Assembly: GCF_001427665.1 (NCBI RefSeq)
Contig: NZ_LMHC01000001.1
Coordinates: 850,684-914,683 of the forward strand
From: Caulobacter sp. Root655
GTDB taxonomy: Bacteria; Pseudomonadota; Alphaproteobacteria; Caulobacterales; Caulobacteraceae
Direction: 5' to 3'
Length of the DNA stretch: 64,000 nucleotides
Shown here: positions 58,012 to 64,000 of the stretch, one piece after another
How positions within the stretch are numbered: the first letter of the stretch is position 1
Layout: every line of letters begins with the position of its first letter
Notes under the pieces: generated by a model
The model's database searches: none
Seen by the model: only the letters and a program-made list of their open reading frames with translations
What the model was told of the DNA's origin: nothing
Program-made: the position numbers and the translations under genes

Positions 58012-58029
58012 CTTCAGCCCTCGTTGAAT

Positions 58030-58156
58030 CCGCTCATCCCGGCGAATGCCGGGACCCAGATCCCATAGCGGTGTGGCTGATGGGAAAGGCTCAGCGTTAT
58101 TGGCGTCAGCCTCAAAGCCATTCCATCTGGGTCCCGGCATTCGCCGGGATGAGCGG
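58030..58156. repeat. Palindromic intergenic repeat, family B
   Basis: CCGCTCATCCCGGCGAATGC and its complement ending GGGATGAGCGG. Its arms are almost identical to the element at 7032, more than 50 kb away. Confidence 0.88.
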
Positions 58157-58168
58157 AGAATTTTTGCA

Positions 58169-59812
58169 TCACCGCCCCGCCAAGCTCAGCTTCACCGCCG
58201 TCGCGAAATCCCGGTCGCGCAAGATCTCCCGCGCCGCGTTCCGTCCAGGATTCCCAGACACCCCGCCGCTCGGATGGCACCCGGCTCCGCACATGTAGAG
58301 CCCCTTGATCGGCGCCCGGTGGCTGGCGTGGCCCAGCACCGGCCGCGCCGCCCACAGCTGATCCAGCGACATGTGGCCGTGCATGATGTCGCCATTGGTC
58401 AGGCCGAACTTCCGCTCCAGGTCGAGCGGCGACAGGATCATCCGGCCCAGGACGGAAGCCTTGAAGTTCGGCGCCCAGGCATTGACCGTGTCGATGATCA
58501 GGTCGGCGGCGGCCTCGCGCTCCTCGTCCCAGGTGCGGCCTTCGCCCAGGTCCCAGGCGAACTGCTGGCAGAACAGGCTGGCCACGTGCTGGCCGGGCGG
58601 GGCCAGGGTGGAGTCCAGGGTCGAGGGGATCAGGATCTCGACGATCGGCTTGCGGCTGATCCCGAACGCCTTGGCGTCGCGATAGGCCTCGTCCATGTAG
58701 TCCAGGGTCGGCGACAGCACGATGCCGCACTGGTGGTGCTCGGCGCTCTCCTTGCCCGGCAGGCAGGTGAAGTCGGGCAGTTCCGACAGGGCCACGTTCA
58801 TCCGGAAGGTGCCCGAGCCGTTCTTGTAGCCCTTGATGGCTTTCTTGAACGGGGCGGGCAGGGCCGAGGGCGCGACCAGCTTGCCGTACAGCAGCGACGG
58901 GTTGAGGTTGGACGAGACGATCGGGGCCCGGAACTGGCGGCCGTCGACCAGTTGCACGCCCACCGCCGTCTTGCCTTTCGGGCCGTCCTCGACATGCACC
59001 GCCTCGACGGGCGCCTTGAGCAGGATCTCGACGCCCTTGGCCTGGCAGGCCCGGGCCATGGCCTGGGTGATCGCCCCCATGCCGCCGATCGCGTGGCCCC
59101 AGGCGCCCTTCTTGCCGTTCACCTCGCCGAAGGTGTGGTGCAGCAGCACATAGGCCGAGCCGGGCGTATCGGGGCTGGCGAAGTTGCCGACCACGGCGTC
59201 GAAGCCGAAGCTGGCCTTGACCGCGTCGCTCTCGAACCAGCCGTCGAGGAAGTCGCGGGCGCTCTTGGTGAACAGGTCCAGCAGGTCGCGCTTGCGTTCC
59301 AGGCTCAGGCCCGCCAGCCGCGAGCCTTGGCGCAGGCCCCGCAGCAGGCCGGGCAGGCCGTCGGTCAGGTTGGGCGGGGTCTCGCCGGCCAGGTCGCGCA
59401 GCACGTCGCCGATCTCGTCGAGCATGTCGTAATAGACGGGGAGGGCGGCGGCGTCCTTTTCGGAGAACTTGCGAAACTCGGCTTGCGTGCGCTCCAGCCC
59501 GCCGCCGAGTTTCATGTAGGTCGTATCGTCGATCGGCAGGAAGTTGGAGATCGGCCGCTCGACGATCTTCAGCCCGTGGCCGTGCAGGTCCATGTCGGCG
59601 ATGACCTTGGGCGACAGCAGGCTGACCGTGTAGCTGGCCACCGAGTTGCGGAAGCCGGGGTGGAACTCCTCGGTCACCGCCGCCCCGCCGACCACCTCGC
59701 GGGCCTCGCAGACCGTGACCTTGAGGCCCGCGCTGGCCAGGTAGAAGGCGCAGACCAGGCCGTTATGGCCCCCGCCGATGATGATGGCGTCGCGGTGCTG
59801 GACGGTGGGCAT
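58169..59812 (-). CDS. FAD oxidoreductase, phytoene-desaturase/PYROXD2-like
   Basis: 547 residues. Dinucleotide fold IIIGGGHNGLVCAFYLASAG with VCEA, then GGAAVTEEFHPGFRNSVASY. C-terminal LYMCGAGCHPSGGVSGNPGRNAA is the conserved FAD-binding end of this NAD(P)/FAD oxidoreductase group. Substrate unknown; carotenoid synthesis genes are not present. Same strand as the Rieske gene, with a B repeat between. ATG 59812. Confidence 0.85.
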   Translation of the reverse strand: MPTVQHRDAIIIGGGHNGLVCAFYLASAGLKVTVCEAREVVGGAAVTEEFHPGFRNSVASYTVSLLSPKVIADMDLHGHGLKIVERPISNFLPIDDTTYMKLGGGLERTQAEFRKFSEKDAAALPVYYDMLDEIGDVLRDLAGETPPNLTDGLPGLLRGLRQGSRLAGLSLERKRDLLDLFTKSARDFLDGWFESDAVKASFGFDAVVGNFASPDTPGSAYVLLHHTFGEVNGKKGAWGHAIGGMGAITQAMARACQAKGVEILLKAPVEAVHVEDGPKGKTAVGVQLVDGRQFRAPIVSSNLNPSLLYGKLVAPSALPAPFKKAIKGYKNGSGTFRMNVALSELPDFTCLPGKESAEHHQCGIVLSPTLDYMDEAYRDAKAFGISRKPIVEILIPSTLDSTLAPPGQHVASLFCQQFAWDLGEGRTWDEEREAAADLIIDTVNAWAPNFKASVLGRMILSPLDLERKFGLTNGDIMHGHMSLDQLWAARPVLGHASHRAPIKGLYMCGAGCHPSGGVSGNPGRNAAREILRDRDFATAVKLSLAGR

Positions 59813-59887
59813 GGCGGTGGTCTCCCCGGGTATCCGGAGAGGTTGCTATACGAGTGTAAAATAGACAAGGGATAAGCCGCGCCAGGT

Positions 59888-60020
59888 CCTCCCCCTGTGG
59901 GGGAGGTGTCGGCGAAGCCGACGGTGGGGGGAGTGATCCGGTCTCGACCGCATCCCGGATCGACGACCCTAAAACGCCCCCCACCGATCACTTCGCGATC
60001 GCCTCCCCCACAGGGGGAGG
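59888..60020. repeat. Palindromic intergenic repeat, family A
   Basis: CCTCCCCCTGTGGGGGAGG and CCTCCCCCACAGGGGGAGG ends, inner GTCGGCGAAGCCGAC and CGATCACTTCGCGATCG. Lies between the GST gene and the FAD oxidoreductase gene. Confidence 0.85.
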
Positions 60021-60028
60021 ACTTGCCA

Positions 60029-60673
60029 TCAGGCCGGGTTCTTCACGCTCGGCCGGTCCTGCAACCGCGCGTTCCAGGCGATCAGCGCCGTACAGTCCTC
60101 GGGCACGGCCAACTGGGCGTAGCCGGCGAACACCAGGCCCTCCAGCACCGTGATGTCGGCCATCGAGAACGCCTCGCCGGCCACATAGGGTTGGCCCCGC
60201 AGCACCCTGTCGAAATAGCGCATGCCGGCGATCGCCTTGTCGCCCTGTTGGCGGCCCCATTCCTCGCGGCCGGCCCAGTCGGGGTTCTTATAGGCCTGCA
60301 GCACGGGACCCAGGCCCGGAGTGGCGTGGTGGAAATAGCCGCCGATCGCATCGATCAGCTCGGACTCGGCGCGCTTCTGCATCATGTGGATGACGCCCTT
60401 CTCGCGCGGTGTCCTGCCGGTCAGGATCGGATCGCCGTCGAGGTTGTCGAGATATTCGGTGATGGCCGTGCATTCGGAAATATGGAGGCCGTCGTCGAGC
60501 TCCAGCACCGGCACCGTCCCGGTCGGATTGATCGCCAGGAAGGTGTCCTGCTTGTGCTCGGCGCCGGGCAAATCAACCTTCACGAAGGTGACTTGGCCGG
60601 CCAGGCCCTTCTCGGCCAGGGCGATGCGGATGCGCAGCGGATTGGGGAAGCCGGGGATGTCATGGATTTTCAT
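60029..60673 (-). CDS. Glutathione S-transferase
   Basis: 214 residues. Thioredoxin-fold N-terminal domain with SNAIL-like FPNPLRIRIALAEKG (Pro-Leu-Arg at the position of the catalytic helix), NPTGTVPVLELDDG and ISECTAITEYLD (cis-Pro and Ser-Glu glutathione-binding motif), then an all-alpha C-terminal domain with AGEAFSMADITVLEGL. Conjugates glutathione to electrophiles. Divergent from a TetR regulator with two dyads in the shared promoter, a setup like electrophile-sensing NemR systems. ATG 60673. Confidence 0.9.
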   Translation of the reverse strand: MKIHDIPGFPNPLRIRIALAEKGLAGQVTFVKVDLPGAEHKQDTFLAINPTGTVPVLELDDGLHISECTAITEYLDNLDGDPILTGRTPREKGVIHMMQKRAESELIDAIGGYFHHATPGLGPVLQAYKNPDWAGREEWGRQQGDKAIAGMRYFDRVLRGQPYVAGEAFSMADITVLEGLVFAGYAQLAVPEDCTALIAWNARLQDRPSVKNPA

Positions 60674-60693
60674 GGGTAAGGCTTTCTGAGTTG

Positions 60694-60713
60694 TCTACCT
60701 ATCGATAGGTAGA
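60694..60713. promoter_or_regulatory. Perfect 20-bp palindrome, TetR operator for GST
   Basis: TCTACCTATCGATAGGTAGA is a perfect palindrome 21-40 bp upstream of the GST start. It resembles the TAGACC...GGTCTA class of TetR/NemR-type sites. Confidence 0.7.
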
Positions 60714-60752
60714 TGGCGCAATAGGGTCCTTTCACTTGGCGGAGTCAACGCC

Positions 60753-60768
60753 TATCTACCGATAGATA
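60753..60768. promoter_or_regulatory. Second, imperfect TetR operator near the regulator start
   Basis: TATCTACCGATAGATA is a 16-bp dyad with one mismatched pair, 15 bp before the TetR GTG. It shares TCTACC-GATAG with the 60694 site. Probable autoregulation. Confidence 0.6.
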
Positions 60769-60782
60769 ACTGGAGCGACGAC

Positions 60783-61349
60783 GTGAGCACGACCGACACG
60801 CGGGAAACCATCATGGGCGTGGCCAAGGCCATGGTGCAGGCCCGGGGCTACAACGCCCTGAGCTTTCGCGAGATCGCCAAGGACGTCGGCATCAAGAGCG
60901 CCAGCATCCACTATTACTTCCCGACCAAGGGCGACCTGGGGGCGGCGCTGGCCAAGCGCTATACCGATGACGCGGTCGGCTATCTCGAGAGTCTGCTGGC
61001 GGTCGACCTGGATCTGGAGACCCGCTTTCAGCGCTATGTCGCCATCTTCCGCGCCGCCCTGCTGAACGATAATCGCATGTGCCTGTACGGGATCATGGCC
61101 GCCGAATACGGCGACCTGCCACCGGAGGTCCGCGCCGCGGTCGATGGTTTCAGCGAGGCCAATGTCCGCTGGCTGGTGCAGGTGCTGGCGTTGCGTAGTC
61201 CTGGCGCCGACGAGGCCCGGCGCCGTCGGGACGCCCTGGCGGTCTTCGCGGCCATAGAGGGCGCGCAACTGGTGGCGCGCGGGCGAGGCGACATCGCGGT
61301 GTTCGACCAGACCGTGGACGCCTACCGGGCGGCGGGGTTGCTGCCTTAG
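60783..61349 (+). CDS. TetR-family regulator of the GST gene
   Basis: 188 residues from GTG 60783. N-terminal helix-turn-helix ALSFREIAKDVGIKSASIHYYFPTKGDL. C-terminal ligand domain includes RMCLYGIMAAEYGDLPPEV with one Cys (CLYG) at a place where NemR/AcrR-like proteins sense electrophiles. Divergent with the GST gene, with palindromes at 60694 and 60753 between them. Likely represses both genes until an electrophile or drug binds. Confidence 0.88.
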   Translation: MSTTDTRETIMGVAKAMVQARGYNALSFREIAKDVGIKSASIHYYFPTKGDLGAALAKRYTDDAVGYLESLLAVDLDLETRFQRYVAIFRAALLNDNRMCLYGIMAAEYGDLPPEVRAAVDGFSEANVRWLVQVLALRSPGADEARRRRDALAVFAAIEGAQLVARGRGDIAVFDQTVDAYRAAGLLP

Positions 61350-61364
61350 GGACCGCCTACCCGT

Positions 61365-61580
61365 TCAGTCCATGCGCCCCTCGATCACCTCGGTGCGGGA
61401 GAACACCTCTTCCTGGCCGTCCTGCAGCAACTCCTCGAAGTCGTCGCGGTCGCGCTCGGCCTGGGCCAGCACCAGGCGCAGGGCGTCGACCTCGGTGTCG
61501 GCCTCGACCACGGCGCTGCGCAGCGGCGCCTCGGGCGGGGCGTCGCCCAGTCGGACATCGATGCGCCAGCGGGTGGTCAT
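61365..61580 (-). CDS. Small acidic protein, unknown function
   Basis: 71 residues, MTTRWRIDVRLGDAPPEAPL start, acidic middle with coiled potential. ATG 61580 is the best start; the frame opens further up but loses coding composition. It lies on the opposite strand between the TetR and GH3 genes. No family recognised. Confidence 0.55.
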   Translation of the reverse strand: MTTRWRIDVRLGDAPPEAPLRSAVVEADTEVDALRLVLAQAERDRDDFEELLQDGQEEVFSRTEVIEGRMD

Positions 61581-61687
61581 GCGACTTCTCCGGGTTCGGG
61601 GCGTTTGGTTCGCTCCTGGGGTAACGCACCATTGCACCCCGCGGCGTTTCTGGCGAGTTTGGCGAAAGCTTGAGTTGGGGAGATTCC

Positions 61688-63982
61688 ATGGCGGACGGTG
61701 AGCGGCAGGGTCCCCCCGGGCAGGGCGTGGGTCGGCGAGCGGTCCTGGCCGGCGCCGGGGGCCTGGCGGGTCTGGCGCTGTCGGGGAGGGCCACGGCCAG
61801 GGCGGCCTCGTCGCGGGTCGAATCCCTGATCGCCCAGATGACCATGGACGAAAAGGCCGGCCAGCTGTCGTGCTATTCCGACATGATCCGCCCGCCGATC
61901 GGCGACATCAACCCGCTGGTCAACGCCCGCAACACCCAGCAGATCCTGGCCGACACCCGGGCCGGCCGGATCGGCACGCTGATGAACGGCGTCGGCGTCG
62001 AGGGCGCGCTGCTGGCCCAGACCGCCGCCGTCGAGCATTCGCGGCTGGGTATTCCCCTGCTGTTCGCCGCCGATGTGATTCACGGCTTCAAGACCATCTT
62101 CCCGATCCCCCTGGCCGAGTCCGCCAGCTTCGATCCCGTCCTGGCCGAACGCACCGCGCGGGCCGCCGCGGTCGAGGCCTCGGCCCACGGCCTGCACTGG
62201 ACCTTCGCGCCGATGGTCGACGTGGCCCGCGACCAGCGCTGGGGCCGGGGCGCCGAAGGCTCGGGCGAGGACGTGTTCCTGGGCGAGGTGATGGCTCAGG
62301 CCCGGGTGCGCGGCTTCCAGGGGCGCGACCTGACCGCCAACGACAGCCTGCTGTCGACCGCCAAGCACTTCGCCGCCTATGGCGCGGTGATGGCGGGGCT
62401 GGACTACAACACCGTCGAGCTGTCGGAAGAGACCCTGCGCGAGGTGCACCTGCCGCCGTTCAAGGCCGCTTTCGACGCCGGCTGCCTGTCGGTGATGTCG
62501 GCCTTCAACGACATCAATGGCATACCGTCCACCGGCAACCGGCGCCTGCTGACCGACATCCTGCGCGGCGAGTGGAACTTCAAGGGCGTGGTGATCTCCG
62601 ACTACACCGCCGACCAGGAGCTGGTGGCGCACGGCTTCGCCGTCGACGACCGCGACGCCGCGCGCCTGGCGATCCTGGCCGGCGTCGACATCAGCATGCA
62701 GAGCGGGCTCTACAGCCGCTATCTGCCGGGCCTGGTGGCGTCGGGCCTGGTGCCGATGGCGGCGGTCGACAACGCCGTGCGCCGGGTGCTGAGCCTGAAG
62801 GAGACCCTGGGCCTGTTCGACCGGCCGTTCCGCTCGATCGACCCCAAGGCCCAGGCCGCCCAGACGGCGACCCCGGCGGCCCGGGCCCTGTCCCGCGAGG
62901 CGGGCGGCAGGTCGATCGTGCTGCTGCGCAACGACGGCGCCCTGCTGCCCCTGCCGGCCAAGGGCAAGCGCATCGCCCTGATCGGCCCCTTCGCCGAGGA
63001 CCGCGACAACATCCTGGGGCCGTGGGCGTTCTTCGGCGACAAGGCCCTGGGCGTCGACCTGGCGACCGGAATCCGCGAGGCGATGGCCGACCCGTCGCAA
63101 CTGATCGTCGCCAGGGGCTGCGACGTCGAGACCCTCATCCCTGGCGGCTACGACAAGGCCGTGGCCGCCGCCAGGGCCGCCGACGTCGTGCTGCTGGCGG
63201 TGGGCGAAGGCCAGAACATGTCCGGCGAGGCCCAGTCGCGCACCGAGATCGGCCTGCCGCGCGTGCAGCAGCAATTGGCCGAACTGGTCGCCGCCGCCGG
63301 CAAGCCGACGGTGGTGCTGCTGCGCCACGGCCGGGCCCTGGTGCTGGAGGGCGCGGTCAAGGCCGCTCCCGCCATCCTGGCCACCTGGTTCCTGGGCACC
63401 GAGACCGGCCACGCGGTGGCCGACGTGGTGTTCGGCAAGGTCAATCCTTCCGCCCGCCTGCCGGTCAGCTTCCCACACGAGAGCGGCCAGGAGCCCTTCG
63501 CCTACAACCATCGCACCACCGGCCGTCCCGCGCCCCAGGCCGACGACAGCCAGGAGTACAAGGCCCGCTGGCGCACGACCCGCAACGAGGCGCTCTATCC
63601 GTTCGGCCACGGCCTGGGCTACGCGCCGTTCGCGCTCAGCGACATCAAGCTGTCGACCACGCGCCTGGCCTGGACGGGCAAGCTGGTCGTCACCGCCCAG
63701 GTGGCCAACACCGGCCAGCTCGCGGGTGAACATGTGGTCCAGCTCTATGTCCGCGACCGCGTGGCCAGCCGCACCCGGCCGGTCCGCGAGCTCAAGCGCT
63801 TCGTCCGCGTGGCGCTGCGGCCCGGCGAGAAGCGCGAGGTGCGCTTCAGCCTCGAGCGCAGCGCGCTGATGTTCGTCGGCGACAACGACCGGTGGATCGC
63901 CGAGCCGGGAATGTTCGATCTGTGGGTGGCCAACAACGCGGTGGACGGGCTGGCGGCGAGCTTCGAACTGCTGGGGGCTTAG
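61688..63982 (+). CDS. bglX: Exported GH3 beta-glucosidase (BglX-like)
   Basis: 764 residues. The twin-Arg motif in GVGRRAVLAGAGGLAGLAL suggests Tat export. The GH3 (beta/alpha)8 domain (about 45-350) has FAADVIHGFKTIFPIPLAES, KHFAAYG and nucleophile Asp305 in GVVISDYTADQ. The GH3 C-terminal domain (about 390-610) has ETGHAVADVVFGKVNPSARLPVSFP (given in parts), and a fibronectin-III-like domain follows (about 660-764). It hydrolyses beta-glucosides from plant-derived oligosaccharides in the periplasm. ATG 61688; a TTG six codons earlier is possible. Confidence 0.93.
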   Translation: MADGERQGPPGQGVGRRAVLAGAGGLAGLALSGRATARAASSRVESLIAQMTMDEKAGQLSCYSDMIRPPIGDINPLVNARNTQQILADTRAGRIGTLMNGVGVEGALLAQTAAVEHSRLGIPLLFAADVIHGFKTIFPIPLAESASFDPVLAERTARAAAVEASAHGLHWTFAPMVDVARDQRWGRGAEGSGEDVFLGEVMAQARVRGFQGRDLTANDSLLSTAKHFAAYGAVMAGLDYNTVELSEETLREVHLPPFKAAFDAGCLSVMSAFNDINGIPSTGNRRLLTDILRGEWNFKGVVISDYTADQELVAHGFAVDDRDAARLAILAGVDISMQSGLYSRYLPGLVASGLVPMAAVDNAVRRVLSLKETLGLFDRPFRSIDPKAQAAQTATPAARALSREAGGRSIVLLRNDGALLPLPAKGKRIALIGPFAEDRDNILGPWAFFGDKALGVDLATGIREAMADPSQLIVARGCDVETLIPGGYDKAVAAARAADVVLLAVGEGQNMSGEAQSRTEIGLPRVQQQLAELVAAAGKPTVVLLRHGRALVLEGAVKAAPAILATWFLGTETGHAVADVVFGKVNPSARLPVSFPHESGQEPFAYNHRTTGRPAPQADDSQEYKARWRTTRNEALYPFGHGLGYAPFALSDIKLSTTRLAWTGKLVVTAQVANTGQLAGEHVVQLYVRDRVASRTRPVRELKRFVRVALRPGEKREVRFSLERSALMFVGDNDRWIAEPGMFDLWVANNAVDGLAASFELLGA

Positions 63983-64000
63983 GGGAGAATCCCTCTCTCT

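Overview
The window is about 64 kb of high-GC, densely coded bacterial chromosome. Several signs point to an alphaproteobacterium of the Caulobacter/Phenylobacterium type: two large TonB-dependent receptors, a COQ7-family hydroxylase, hybrid histidine kinases, many Caulobacter-style palindromic intergenic repeats, and one copy of a repeat I recognise from other alphaproteobacteria (starting GAGCATTTTCGAGCGAAG). The genus is an inference from gene content, not a proven identification. I see no tRNA, rRNA, CRISPR array, prophage or complete insertion sequence.

Layout. 1-663 is the 3' part of folP. 1104-3081 (minus) is a translationally coupled trio (membrane protein, COQ7-family protein, fatty-acid desaturase) with a divergent ArsR regulator. 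3661-9046 holds thiD, a small lipoprotein, a nucleotidyltransferase-like protein, a PhzF-family isomerase, a secreted small protein and a hybrid histidine kinase. 10188-13091 is serC-serA (serine biosynthesis) with a structured serC leader. 13258-18179 has a VanZ-like protein, a CBS/degenerate-kinase/receiver protein and a TonB-dependent receptor. 18706-20672 is queC-queE-queD (7-deazaguanine/queuosine precursor); this QueD has Tyr where the catalytic Cys should be. 20757-27429 holds a DGPF/YCII protein, a serine beta-lactamase-like hydrolase, small proteins, a receiver protein, aroC, a cytoplasmic chemoreceptor-like sensor and an M50 protease.

27519-47050 is the main metabolic island, a polyamine catabolic and uptake cluster. 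It encodes three class-III aminotransferases, a FadR-type GntR regulator, two aldehyde dehydrogenases, two PuuA-like gamma-glutamylpolyamine synthetases, a PotFGHI-type ABC importer, a PuuD-like gamma-glutamyl-GABA hydrolase and a PuuB-like FAD oxidase. Together these could import putrescine-like amines and convert them through gamma-glutamylated or direct transamination routes to GABA and succinate. Two TGTGATC-centred palindromes lie over the divergent promoters that flank the GntR gene and are its best candidate operators. Immediately downstream come a TPR-sulfotransferase, a second TonB-dependent receptor, an APC amine/amino-acid transporter and a secreted Xaa-Arg dipeptidase-like amidohydrolase. 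This looks like a basic-peptide scavenging unit that could feed the polyamine pathway.

54763-64000 holds small proteins, a GNAT acetyltransferase, a BetI-like regulator with a Rieske oxygenase and an FAD oxidoreductase, a GST with a divergent TetR regulator and clear palindromic operators, and a secreted GH3 beta-glucosidase.

The most unusual feature is the repeat load. Three palindromic families occur about 32 times in all: A, about 20-170 bp with CCTCCCCC/GGGGGAGG arms; B, about 30-130 bp with CTCATCCC/GGGATGAG arms; and C, a 26-bp palindrome. A and B elements sit at almost every junction inside the polyamine cluster. Some A arms supply ribosome binding sites, and two A elements appear to encode new C-terminal tails on proteins.
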